Assembly: GCF_003386795.1 (NCBI RefSeq)
Contig: NZ_QTUC01000001.1
Coordinates: 1,116,001-1,180,000 of the forward strand
DNA from: Thermasporomyces composti
Lineage (GTDB): Bacteria; Actinomycetota; Actinomycetes; Propionibacteriales; Actinopolymorphaceae
Direction of reading: 5' to 3'
DNA length: 64,000 bases
Shown: one piece after another, positions 30,981-38,924 of the stretch
Numbering within the stretch: position 1 is the first letter of the stretch
Layout of the letters: each line of letters begins with the position of its first letter
The notes under the pieces: model-generated
Told to the model about the DNA's origin: nothing
What the model saw: the letters and a program-made list of their open reading frames with translations, nothing else
The model's database searches: none
Position numbers and translations under genes: made by a program

Positions 30981-31217
30981 GCACACCTCCTGTCGGACCC
31001 TGTCCCCAGCCGGACGGCCCTCCACGTCGACAGGACTGGCCGGTGGGACGAAAAGCCAGTCACGTCGACTTTACGGCGAACGTCCGACCTTGCCCGCGCG
31101 ATCGTACGCCGGTGAGTCGCTCACGGCACCGTCCCGGTGCCACGCATCCAGCGAGCTCGCCCGTGAGGTCGATCGGGCCGGCCACGTCTGTCGGCGGCCG
31201 TGGCCGTCAACCGCCAC

Positions 31218-31234
31218 CGTGGCCAGCGGCCACG
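31218..31234 (-). terminator. Hairpin after the small membrane protein gene
   Basis: CGTGGCC-AGC-GGCCACG is a perfect 7-bp stem about 40 bp downstream of the minus-strand stop at 31275. No T-run follows. Confidence 0.45.
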
Positions 31235-31274
31235 TGATCGTCAGCAGCCAGGGTGATTTCAGCGGTCACGATCT

Positions 31275-31688
31275 TCAGCGGCCATTGGGGCCGCCTCCTC
31301 CACGCCCGGGCTCGCCGGGTCTGCCGTCCCCAGGTCGATCGCCGCGACGCGGTCCGTCCGAACCGCCAGCGCCCGACCCGCCGTCGCCCCGGGCGGCATC
31401 GCCTGGCTCGGCATCGCCCCGCTCCGCGCGGTGGTCCGCGGGCCGGTCGGGGCCGTCCGTCCGTTCGTCAGGCCGCTCCTCGAAGGTGACCTTGCGCAGC
31501 TGCTTGTTCATGCTGCGCCAGAGCAGGACGGTCGCCACGCCGAGAACGGCAAGCACCACGAAACCCAGCAGGCCTGGGCCCACCCAGTCGTCCGAGTTCC
31601 GGGGACTGGCCACGACGGCGCCTGAGGAGACAGCAGCCGACGCAGCCGGCGAGACGGTGGCCCGCACGAGCCCGATCAGCGACAGCAC
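31275..31688 (-). CDS. Small single-pass membrane protein
   Basis: This is a 137-residue protein from GTG 31688 (ribosome binding site AAGGAAGG 9 nt before). It starts with a signal-like stretch (VLSLIGLVRATVSPAASAAV). A hydrophobic segment follows in DDWVGPGLLGFVVLAVLGVATVLLWR (about 35-58), then the basic SMNKQLRKVTFEERPDE. The tail is very Gly/Asp/Arg-rich and disordered. Small membrane proteins with this WVGPGLLGF...RSMNKQLRKV core are common beside cell-envelope genes in actinobacteria; function unknown. The open frame runs to 31823, but the upstream part shows no coding signal. Confidence 0.65.
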   Translation of the reverse strand: MLSLIGLVRATVSPAASAAVSSGAVVASPRNSDDWVGPGLLGFVVLAVLGVATVLLWRSMNKQLRKVTFEERPDERTDGPDRPADHRAERGDAEPGDAARGDGGSGAGGSDGPRRGDRPGDGRPGEPGRGGGGPNGR

Positions 31689-31961
31689 CGACAGCACCCT
31701 TCCTTCGTTGGGTCCTTCGTTGGGCAACCCCTGGTGGCACGACCTAGCCCACCGCCGACCGGCTCGCACCGTCGGCGAGCGCCGAACCGCACTCTCCCAT
31801 CCTCCGCCTCGTTGAGCGGGCACGACGGCACCCGCCGCGTCGCGTCGTGGGGCCGCCAGAGGCCGACACGCGTTGGACGTTCCCGTCGTCCCACCACGGA
31901 GCGTCGCCTCGCTGCGCGATCGTGACGGCGGCGCGAGACGGCAGGGCTGGGTCGCCCTCGC

Positions 31962-32858
31962 CTACGCCGACGAGCCGCGGATCCCGGCGAACAGGTCGTC
32001 CTCGGGCAGCTCGACGTCGACCAGGCTCCGCGCGAGCTCGTAGTCCTCGGTCGGCCACGCCGCGATCTGCACCTCGAGGGGGCAGGCGAACCACGGGCCG
32101 TCCGGGTCGATCTGGGTGGCGTGGGCCAGGAGCGCCTTGTCTCGGACCTTGAAGAACTCCGCACACGGCACCCGGGTGGTCACCCGAGCGGCGTGGGCAG
32201 GGTCGGGCTTCCATTCGGCGAGCCGCTCAGCGTACGGAGACTCCAGCCCACGACGGACCATCTCGTCGTGCAGCGCCTGGAACCGCTCCCGGTGGAAGGT
32301 GTGGTGGTAGTAGAGCTTGAGCGGCTGCCACGGCGGTCCCGCCTCCGGGTAGGCGTCCGGGTCACCGGCCGCCTCCCAGGCCGCGATCGTGATCTTGTGG
32401 CACATGATGTGGTCGGGGTGCGGGTAGCCGCCGTTCTCGTCGTACGTGGTGACGACGTGCGGCCGGAACTCCCGGATCGCCGCGACCAGGGGCGCCGCGG
32501 CGACCTCCACCGGCTGGAGAGCGAAGCACCCCTCGGGCAGCGGGTCGGAGGGGTTCTCGGGGAAGCCCGAGTCGACGAATCCCAGCCACCGCTGCTCCAC
32601 GCCCAGGATGTCCCGGGCCCGCTCCATCTCCTCGCGACGGATCTTGGCGAGGTTGGCGAGGACCTCCGGGCGCTCCATCTTGGGGTTGAGGATCGAGCCG
32701 CGCTCGCCGCCGGTACAGGTCACCACGAGGACTTCCACGCCCTCGGAGACGTACCGCGCGGTGCTGGCGGCGCCCTTGCTCGACTCGTCGTCGGGATGGG
32801 CGTGCACGTGCATGAGCCGAAGCTGCTCGGGCGATCGCACCGTGGTCCTCTCCTCCAT
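31962..32858 (-). CDS. mca: Mycothiol S-conjugate amidase
   Basis: The 298-residue LmbE-family zinc hydrolase cleaves mycothiol-toxin conjugates to a mercapturic acid and glucosaminyl-inositol during detoxification. Zinc ligands are in [20 protein letters not shown] (AHPDDE) and [16 protein letters not shown] (HPDH). The Mca-like [16 protein letters not shown] and [18 protein letters not shown] regions distinguish it from MshB deacetylase. Mycothiol is exclusive to Actinomycetota, which fixes the phylum. It is divergent to greA with a 354-bp gap. The protein is cytoplasmic. Confidence 0.94.
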   Translation of the reverse strand: MEERTTVRSPEQLRLMHVHAHPDDESSKGAASTARYVSEGVEVLVVTCTGGERGSILNPKMERPEVLANLAKIRREEMERARDILGVEQRWLGFVDSGFPENPSDPLPEGCFALQPVEVAAAPLVAAIREFRPHVVTTYDENGGYPHPDHIMCHKITIAAWEAAGDPDAYPEAGPPWQPLKLYYHHTFHRERFQALHDEMVRRGLESPYAERLAEWKPDPAHAARVTTRVPCAEFFKVRDKALLAHATQIDPDGPWFACPLEVQIAAWPTEDYELARSLVDVELPEDDLFAGIRGSSA

Positions 32859-33212
32859 GGGTCAGGCTCGGTCCAAGCCTCAGGCGAGCACAAGGCTAGG
32901 AAGAGGCTAGAGATCGGGGTGGTGTCGCCTTCCCGTGGGTTGCCATGACCCGTATGGTGGAGATCAGGGCCCGACGAGCGCCGCACACCGCCCCCTGGAC
33001 GACCGTACCGGGCGCATTCAACCGGCCCTGGCGCTTCGGGGCCCGACGTCCTGTCCCGCCCCACAATGGCCGGATCAGGAGTTCATTGTTAGCCTCGTGG
33101 CTCTGTCCGTACAGTTCCGGGCACACAGCGAGACCGAGACGGAAGCAGGCCAGCGCGAGGATCACGGCATTCCGGGACTACGGATGTCCGCACGATCAAG
33201 GAGCGAATCACC
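32859..33212. other. Gap between mca and greA
   Basis: This 354-bp intergenic region holds the divergent mca and greA promoters and the greA ribosome binding site (AAGGAGCG). No convincing gene was found in either direction. In many actinobacteria a small DUF4307 membrane-protein gene lies here; I cannot find one. Confidence 0.5.
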
Positions 33213-33722
33213 GTGACGCAGTCCACCGATGAGAACATCATCTGGCTCACCCAGGAGGCCTACGACCGCCTCAAGGCGGAGCTTGAGCATCTCATGGGTC
33301 CTGTGCGCGCTGAGCTCTCCCGACGCATCGCTGAGGCCCGCGAGGAAGGCGACCTCCGCGAGAACGGCGGCTACCACGCCGCCAAGGAGGAACAGGGGAA
33401 GACCGAGGCCCAGATCCGCAAGCTGCAGGACATGCTGCGGCGGGCTCGCGTGGGCGACACTCCACCGGACGATGGCATCGTCGAACCCGGGATGAAGGTG
33501 ACGATCCGGTTCGAGGGTGAGGACGAGACCGAGACGTTCATCCTGGGCTCTCGGGAGCTTCTCTCGCTCGACTCGTCGGTGGACATCGAGGTCTACTCGC
33601 CTGACTCGCCGCTCGGCAAGGCCATCAGCGGAAAGCGGAAGGGCGACACGGTGACCTACACCACTCCCAACGGTCGCGCGGTCACCGTCGAGATCGTCGA
33701 CACAGTCCCCTTCGGCGCATGA
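33213..33722 (+). CDS. greA: Transcription elongation factor GreA
   Basis: The 169-residue factor rescues backtracked RNA polymerase by stimulating transcript cleavage. It has an N-terminal coiled coil (LTQEAYDRLKAELEHLMGPV through GGYHAAKEEQGKTEAQIRKL, with the tip acidic motif AREEGDLRENGGYHAA) and a C-terminal FKBP-like domain (GTYTIRF-type VTIRFEGEDETETF, SPDSPLGKAISGKRKGDTV). GTG 33213 follows AAGGAGCG. The stop codon is inside a 17-bp tandem duplication, and a large palindrome 54 bp further on is the likely terminator. Confidence 0.96.
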   Translation: MTQSTDENIIWLTQEAYDRLKAELEHLMGPVRAELSRRIAEAREEGDLRENGGYHAAKEEQGKTEAQIRKLQDMLRRARVGDTPPDDGIVEPGMKVTIRFEGEDETETFILGSRELLSLDSSVDIEVYSPDSPLGKAISGKRKGDTVTYTTPNGRAVTVEIVDTVPFGA

Positions 33723-33739
33723 TCCCCTTCGGCGCCTGA
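33706..33739 (+). repeat. Two tandem 17-bp units over the greA stop codon
   Basis: TCCCCTTCGGCGCATGA (33706-33722) is followed directly by TCCCCTTCGGCGCCTGA (33723-33739), 16 of 17 bases identical. The greA TGA ends the first copy and a second TGA ends the next. Confidence 0.9.
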
Positions 33740-33775
33740 CCGATCCGGGTCCCGGCGGCACCGTCAGCTATGAAA

Positions 33776-33807
33776 CCTGGGCTGGTACCTCGAGGTACCA
33801 GCCCAGG
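33776..33807. terminator. 32-bp perfect palindrome between greA and the DUF2089 gene
   Basis: The arms are CCTGGGCTGGTACCTC and its exact complement, 16 bp each with no spacer, centred at 33791/33792. It lies between convergent genes and so can terminate both. Such a long perfect palindrome is unusual for a simple terminator. Confidence 0.75.
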
Positions 33808-33837
33808 CGCACAGTGGACCGTGCCTGGCCCAGGGGA

Positions 33838-34257
33838 TCAGTCGAGGGCGCGGCGGAGCTGCTCGGCCGCGGTGTCGACGTCGATCTCGCCCCTGGCCAG
33901 ACGGTTGAGGATCTCCTCCCTGCTCGAGCGAGGTTCGGGCGCGTTCGGCGCCGGCTCCAGGCCAAGTTTCGCCAGAAGATCGGCGTAGCGCTGGCGCGCG
34001 GTCGGGTAGCTCACGCCGAGGTGCCGCTCGACCTCGCGCATGTTGCCGCGTGAGACGAGGAACACCCGGAGCAGCTCACGCTCGGCGTCGGTCAGACCGC
34101 AGAACGCGCAGGACTCGAAGACGCCCGAGAGCTCGCTCCCGCAGGAGCCGCACCCCAGCCGGGTCACCCGCAGCCCGGATCCGCACACCGGGCAGTCCCT
34201 GGGCGGACGGTACGCGGGCGGACCTGCCTCGGGGTGGTAGCCGGCCGTACCGCTCAC
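33838..34257 (-). CDS. DUF2089-type zinc-ribbon HTH protein
   Basis: This 139-residue protein has a CPVCGSGL...CGSCGSELSG zinc ribbon followed by CAFCGLTD. A helical domain then reads RELLRVFLVSRGNMREVERH and LGVSYPTARQRYADLLAKLG, typical of the DUF2089 winged/sigma-like HTH. It ends with a short helix (REEILNRLARGEIDVDTAAEQLRRA) like a SHOCT domain. It should act as a DNA-binding regulator. The GTG start overlaps the upstream stop as GTGA, so it is co-translated with the beta-rich protein behind it, a conserved pairing. Confidence 0.83.
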   Translation of the reverse strand: MSGTAGYHPEAGPPAYRPPRDCPVCGSGLRVTRLGCGSCGSELSGVFESCAFCGLTDAERELLRVFLVSRGNMREVERHLGVSYPTARQRYADLLAKLGLEPAPNAPEPRSSREEILNRLARGEIDVDTAAEQLRRALD

Positions 34258-35357
34258 GGCGCCTCTTTCACAGTCGCCATCCCCATCACGACCTCGAGGT
34301 CGACGGTCGCGTCGCCGAGGCCGACGACGTGCTCCTCGCGGTCCTTGCCGGGGGGATCCCACTGGACGCGCCCAAGCTGCACGTCGGGTCGGATCCGGAC
34401 GCTGGACTGCGGGAGCAGCCGGAGCTGGAGCGATCCGGACTCCACCCGCAGTCTGGAGCGACCCTTGGTGATCTTCCCCTCGACCTGCGCCGACCCGGCC
34501 TGGACCAGCAGGTCCACGGGCCCCACGACGTCACGGACGCGGGCCGACCCGGCAGTCACCCGAACCTGCTCGAGCTTGGGGATGCGCTCGGCGTTGACGC
34601 TGCCCGCCGTGACCTCCACCTCGACGGTCAGGCTCGGGTTCACCCGGACCGACAGCTCCCGACCCAGCTCGAAGACGCGGTCCTGCAGGTCGCGCAGGGA
34701 ACGCGTCCGCATCAGGGTGAACCCGTCGATCGAGGCGCCGAACTCACCCTCGCTGCTGACCAGGAGCGTGTCGCCCTCCTGGCGGACGACGTGCGGACCG
34801 TCGACGGCGACCGTGGAGACGAAAGGCTCGCCGATGATCCGGACGCGGCGCCCCACGGCGCGGACGCGGAGGCGGTTGGCGGTCGCGGGCGCCGGCGCCG
34901 ACGGACCGGCCTCGCTCGTCGAGGTGGTGTCGGTCGTGGTCGTGCTGCCACTCACCTCGTCGATGCGGGCCTTCGCCTCCTCGGGCGTGAGCCGTCCCGC
35001 CGCGACGTCCTCGAGAATCGCGCGAATCGTGTCCCCGGCGGATCCTGCCGCGCCGGCTGCGCCCTCCGTCGGCGACGTCGTCCTGTCGGCCGACGACGTG
35101 GCGCCCGCGGTCTCCGACCGCGAGTTCTCGGCGGTCTGGGACGTGCCGGTCTCGGACCTGGTGGTCTCCGACGTCGTGGTCTCAGACGGGGTGGCCTCGC
35201 TCGGCCCGCTCGCCGCGGGCTCACCCGAGTCCGCCGACACGGCACCGTTCGCACCGGACGCGCGCGAGGGGCTGTCGCTCGGAGGGGCGCCGTCGCTGGG
35301 AGAGCCGACCGGGTCGGTGGCCTCCTCCCATGGGTCAGGAGATGTCTGCTCCGACAT
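34254..35357 (-). CDS. Partner protein of DUF2089: disordered N-terminus plus beta-rich adhesin-like domain
   Basis: This 367-residue protein opens with a Ser/Thr/Glu-rich unfolded stretch (1-105). A SHOCT-like helix follows (TIRAILEDVAAGRLTPEEAKARIDE, about 110-134), then another Thr-rich linker and a long beta-solenoid-like domain of repeated strands of the form VRVTAGSARVRDVVG / VDLLVQAGSAQVEG / LRVESGSLQLRLLP. It resembles DUF4097/polymer-forming proteins. The same SHOCT-type helix ends its DUF2089 partner, suggesting the two bind each other or share control. The ribosome binding site is GGGGAGG. Function unknown. Confidence 0.8.
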   Translation of the reverse strand: MSEQTSPDPWEEATDPVGSPSDGAPPSDSPSRASGANGAVSADSGEPAASGPSEATPSETTTSETTRSETGTSQTAENSRSETAGATSSADRTTSPTEGAAGAAGSAGDTIRAILEDVAAGRLTPEEAKARIDEVSGSTTTTDTTSTSEAGPSAPAPATANRLRVRAVGRRVRIIGEPFVSTVAVDGPHVVRQEGDTLLVSSEGEFGASIDGFTLMRTRSLRDLQDRVFELGRELSVRVNPSLTVEVEVTAGSVNAERIPKLEQVRVTAGSARVRDVVGPVDLLVQAGSAQVEGKITKGRSRLRVESGSLQLRLLPQSSVRIRPDVQLGRVQWDPPGKDREEHVVGLGDATVDLEVVMGMATVKEAP

Positions 35358-35480
35358 GGGGTCCTCCCCTGGTCTCTGTGGTGGCGGGAGCTGACCCCGA
35401 AGGACCCGACCTCTCGCACGCCGGTTCCTCGGGGATGGTTTCTAGGGTCTAGGTCGATTCCATCCCGGACCAGCATCGAA

Positions 35481-35512
35481 TGTCAATGTGATCTTCATAG
35501 ATTGTGAAGATC
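35481..35512 (-). promoter_or_regulatory. Inverted repeat abutting a TTGACA box
   Basis: GATCTTCA-N7-TGAAGATC (35490-35512) has perfect 8-bp arms in an AT-rich patch between the ilvA stop and the DUF2089 operon. On the minus strand a perfect -35 hexamer TTGACA (complement of 35481-35486) follows it, and TGGAAT stands 18 nt later. It could be a regulator site for the DUF2089 operon; it might also end ilvA transcripts. Confidence 0.5.
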
Positions 35513-35514
35513 GG

Positions 35515-36783
35515 TTACGAAAAACTGACTGGATAGCCGATCTTGCCCAACCGTTTGAGAATCTCCTCACGGTGGTGCCGGCCCCTGGTCTCGACCTGGA
35601 GCGCCACCTCGACCTCGTTGAGGTGCAGACTCGCGGAGGTGCGCTCGTGGACGACGTCCAACACGTTGGCGTCGGCCGCCGCGAGCTCGGTGAGCAAGGC
35701 GGCCAGCCCGCCAGGCTGGTCGGGGACCCGGACCCGAAGGGACAGGTAGCGCCCCGCCGCCGCCATGCCGTGGCGGAGCACGCGCATGAGGACGAGCGGG
35801 TCGATGTTCCCGCCGGAGAGCACCGCCACCACCGGCGGCTCCACGTCGAGGCTGGCCTCCAGCAACGCGGCGACGGGGGCGGCGCCCGCCGGCTCGACCA
35901 GCAGCTTGGCGCGTTCGAGCACCAGCAGCAGGGAGCGCGACAGCGCCTCCTCGCTCACCGTCACCACGTCCGAGACGTACCGCCGGATCAGCTCGAACGG
36001 CGCGTCGCCGGGACGTCCGACCGCGATCCCGTCGGCCATCGTCGCCATCGACTCCAAGGACACCGGATGCCCCGCGGCCAGGGACGGCGGATACGCGGCG
36101 GCACCGGCGGCCTGGACACCGATCACCCGAGCCCGTGACCCACGCGCCGCGAGAGCCGCGGCCACTCCGGCGGCCAGCCCGCCGCCACCGACCGGCACGA
36201 GCACGGTCGCGACGTCCGGACACTGCTCGAGGATCTCCAGGCCCAGCGTCGCCTGCCCGGCGATCACATCCGGGTGATCGAAGGGATGGATGAGCACGGC
36301 CCCGGTCGCCTCCGCGTAGGCCGTCGCCGCCCGGAGCGCCTCGTCCACCGTGGCGCCCTCGAGGACGACCTCCGCGCCGTAGCCACGGGTGGCCTCCTCC
36401 TTCGGGATCGGGACGCCCACGGGCATGAAGACCGTGGCCTTGGCTCCGAGCAGGCGGGCGGCCAGCGCCACACCCTGGGCGTGGTTGCCGGCGCTCGCCG
36501 CCACGACCCCCCGCTCACGCACCTCCGGCGCGAGCCGGGCGATCCGGACGTACGCCCCGCGAATCTTGAACGAGCCGGCACGCTGGAGGTTCTCGCACTT
36601 GAGGAAGACCGGACCCCCGATCCGGTCCGACAGCCAGCGCGAGCTCTCGAGCGGGGTGACGCGGGCGACGTCGCGCAAGGTCACCGCGGCGGCCTCGATG
36701 TCGGACAGCAGCCGCGACGGCTCGGGCGGTGCGCCTGCGACCGCCGACCCGGGAACCGTTGAGGACTCCGGATGGGGACTCAT
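35515..36783 (-). CDS. ilvA: Threonine ammonia-lyase with ACT domain
   Basis: The 422-residue PLP enzyme deaminates L-threonine to 2-oxobutyrate for isoleucine synthesis or threonine breakdown. The PLP lysine is in NLQRAGSFKIRGAYVRIARL. SAGNHAQGVALAARLLG and VLVPVGGGGLAAGVAAAL (PLP phosphate loop) are clear. A single C-terminal ACT-like domain (about 345-422: LSLRVRVPDQPGGLAALLTEL) could bind an amino acid effector. One regulatory domain and the short length resemble the catabolic/YbdN-type actinobacterial form. ATG 36783 is used. The neighbours do not belong to the isoleucine pathway. Confidence 0.93.
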   Translation of the reverse strand: MSPHPESSTVPGSAVAGAPPEPSRLLSDIEAAAVTLRDVARVTPLESSRWLSDRIGGPVFLKCENLQRAGSFKIRGAYVRIARLAPEVRERGVVAASAGNHAQGVALAARLLGAKATVFMPVGVPIPKEEATRGYGAEVVLEGATVDEALRAATAYAEATGAVLIHPFDHPDVIAGQATLGLEILEQCPDVATVLVPVGGGGLAAGVAAALAARGSRARVIGVQAAGAAAYPPSLAAGHPVSLESMATMADGIAVGRPGDAPFELIRRYVSDVVTVSEEALSRSLLLVLERAKLLVEPAGAAPVAALLEASLDVEPPVVAVLSGGNIDPLVLMRVLRHGMAAAGRYLSLRVRVPDQPGGLAALLTELAAADANVLDVVHERTSASLHLNEVEVALQVETRGRHHREEILKRLGKIGYPVSFS

Positions 36784-36922
36784 GCTCGCAGTCTTGCACC
36801 GCCGCGCTCGGTCCCCGCGACGGTGAGCCCCTCGTCGGGGCCGTGATGACGCCGCGTGATCCGGCGTCCCGCATCCGCGCTCGCGCGCGTGACATGTGAC
36901 GAGAGTCGCGTACAACGAAGTC

Positions 36923-38365
36923 ATGGAACGGACTGCCGCGTCGCGCCGGCGGGTACGCCGCCCACCGGGCCCGTCGGGCGTGGCCGTCCTGGGCGGGTTA
37001 CTCCTTCGCCGAGACCCCCTCACCCTGATCGACCACGTCGTGCGCGAGCATCACCGCCTCGCGTACGTGCGGCTCGGCTCGGAGCACGTCTACCTGCTCA
37101 GCCACCCCGACCTCGTCCACGAGCTGTTCGTCACCCGGGGACGGCAGCTTCGCAAGGGGCGCGCTCTCGAACGCATCCGCCTGCTCCTCGGCGACGGCCT
37201 GCTCACCAGCGAGGGAGAACGGCACCGTGCCCAGCGGCGGCTCATCCAGCCCGCACTCCACGGTGACCGTCTCGCCACCTATCTCCCGGTGATGGTGGCG
37301 ACGGCGCGGCGGTACGACCGCCGGTGGCGGGACGGCTCGGAGATCGACATGGCGCGGGAGATGTCGACCCTCACCCTCGAGGTCGTGGGTCGGGCGCTCT
37401 TCGGTTCGGATCTGACCGACATCGCCGATCCCGTGGCGAGCGCCTTGGGCACTCTCCTCGACGGCTCACCTCGACATCTCCTTCCGGGCATCGACCTGCT
37501 CCTGCGCGTGCGAACGCCCGCGCAGGCTCGCCTGATGCGGGCGGTCGACACGCTCGACCGGATCGTCCGCGAGGTGATCGCCCGTCGACGCGCCGCCCCG
37601 GCGGGCACCGACCTCCTCGCCACGTTGCTCACGCAGATCGACGACGACACGCTCGTGCGGGACGAGGCGATGACGCTGCTCCTCGCCGGACACGAGACCA
37701 CCGCGACCGCGCTGACCTGGACGTGGTGGCTGCTGGCGAAGCACCCAGAGGTCGCCGCGTGGCTGCACGAGGAGCTGGACCAGGTGCACCTAGGCCACCA
37801 AGGACCGGACCATACCGGGTGCTCGGGCGCAACCGACCAGCAAGCCACGAACCTCGCGACGCGGGCGGGCCCTCCAGCCGCCGTGACACGGCCCGGCCCC
37901 TCGGCGCTCCTCGACCGCCTCCCTCGGACCCGCGCCGTCCTCGCGGAGGCGATGCGGCTTCGGCCGCCGTCGTGGATTCTCGGCCGTCGCACGCTCTGTG
38001 ACGTCGAGCTCGACGGCTGGACGTTGCCGGCCGGGTCGCTCTGCGTGGCGAGCCAGTGGGCGCTCCATCGGGACCCGCGGTTTTGGTCCGAGCCCGAGTC
38101 GTTCCAGCCCCAGCGCTGGCTGACTCCGGACGGCCACTTCGACGAGTCCGCGCCGGGCCAACCGCGGGCGGCGTACCTCCCATTCGGGCTCGGCGCCCGG
38201 ATTTGCGTGGGCCTGGCGTTCGCGTGGACGGAGGGGACGCTCGTGCTCGCGACCCTGGCGCGACGCTGGGCGCCGACTCCGGTGCCCGGCCAGGTGGTGA
38301 CGCCGCGGCCCGCCGTGACCCTCCGGCCGAGCGCCATGCGCATGGTGCTGCGGGCGCGAACTTAG
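36923..38365 (+). CDS. Cytochrome P450
   Basis: This is a 480-residue monooxygenase. Visible features are the I-helix LLLAGHETTATALTW (oxygen binding), the K-helix EAMRLRPPSWILGR (ExxR), RFWSEPESFQPQRWL and the heme loop LPFGLGARICVGLAFA with the Cys ligand. The region between the J and K helices carries about 38 extra residues (HLGHQGPDHTGCSGATDQQA and on), locally richer in odd codons, making the protein longer than typical bacterial P450s. ATG 36923 is chosen; GTG 36896 is in frame. It is followed by the MarR/efflux pair; redox partners are not nearby. The substrate is unknown. Confidence 0.92.
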   Translation: MERTAASRRRVRRPPGPSGVAVLGGLLLRRDPLTLIDHVVREHHRLAYVRLGSEHVYLLSHPDLVHELFVTRGRQLRKGRALERIRLLLGDGLLTSEGERHRAQRRLIQPALHGDRLATYLPVMVATARRYDRRWRDGSEIDMAREMSTLTLEVVGRALFGSDLTDIADPVASALGTLLDGSPRHLLPGIDLLLRVRTPAQARLMRAVDTLDRIVREVIARRRAAPAGTDLLATLLTQIDDDTLVRDEAMTLLLAGHETTATALTWTWWLLAKHPEVAAWLHEELDQVHLGHQGPDHTGCSGATDQQATNLATRAGPPAAVTRPGPSALLDRLPRTRAVLAEAMRLRPPSWILGRRTLCDVELDGWTLPAGSLCVASQWALHRDPRFWSEPESFQPQRWLTPDGHFDESAPGQPRAAYLPFGLGARICVGLAFAWTEGTLVLATLARRWAPTPVPGQVVTPRPAVTLRPSAMRMVLRART

Positions 38366-38406
38366 TTGCATGACACAAGCAACCCCCTATACTTGCGTCG
38401 TGCAAG
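38366..38406 (+). promoter_or_regulatory. Promoter and MarR operator of the marR-efflux operon
   Basis: A near-ideal sigma70 promoter is present: TTGCAT at 38366-38371, 16-nt spacer, TATACT at 38388-38393. Two inverted repeats flank it: GTTGC-N9-GCAAC (38365-38383) over the -35 box, and CTTGC-GTCGT-GCAAG (38392-38406) after the -10. Binding there would block transcription, as expected for a self-repressing MarR protein. Confidence 0.8.
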
Positions 38407-38414
38407 GAACTGGA

Positions 38415-38873
38415 GTGACCGCCGACCGCGCCCAGCCGGAAGACTCCACCCGCGACGCCACCGAGACGCTGTTCGTCGCCCTGTGTCGGATGTTCCGGTT
38501 CTTCAAGCGCGTCCCGGGCACATCGATCGACCCGGCGCTCCAGTACGTCCTCCACGCCATCGGCGGGCGGGGACCACTGCGGCTCTCCGATCTGGCGAGC
38601 CTGGTGCAGCTCGACGTGTCGACGGTGAGCCGGCACGCGCGGGCGCTCGAGGAGGCCGGCTACCTCCACCGCACCGTCGACCCCGACGATCGGCGGGCCA
38701 GCCTCGTGTCGATCACCGAGGCGGGGCGGCAGGTGCTGGCCGAGATCGCCGATCGCCGCCGCGCCCTGCTCGACGCCGCTCTCGTCGAGTGGCCCGACAA
38801 GGACCGTCGAGACCTCGCTCGGCTGCTGACCCGTCTGTCCGACGACCTCGACTCGACAACACCCAGCTCGTGA
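38415..38873 (+). CDS. MarR-family regulator
   Basis: This is a 152-residue winged-helix repressor. The wing/recognition region is LRLSDLASLVQLDVSTVSRH followed by EEAGYLHRTVDPDDRRASLV (DxRR of the wing). It has flanking dimer helices at both ends. GTG 38415 lies 22 nt after the -10 box with AAGGA 6 nt before; an earlier in-frame ATG (38370) precedes the promoter and is not used. The downstream MFS pump is the probable target, with control of both genes at the adjacent operator. Confidence 0.92.
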   Translation: MTADRAQPEDSTRDATETLFVALCRMFRFFKRVPGTSIDPALQYVLHAIGGRGPLRLSDLASLVQLDVSTVSRHARALEEAGYLHRTVDPDDRRASLVSITEAGRQVLAEIADRRRALLDAALVEWPDKDRRDLARLLTRLSDDLDSTTPSS

Positions 38874-38924
38874 CCCGGGCCTACGCCACGGCCCCATCCG
38901 ACGAACCATCCGGAGTTCGCCTCG

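Noticed and set aside
32935-33216. DUF4307 gene between mca and greA
   Set aside because: The open frame lacks a membrane segment and the expected charged N-terminus; no frame here resembles the family.
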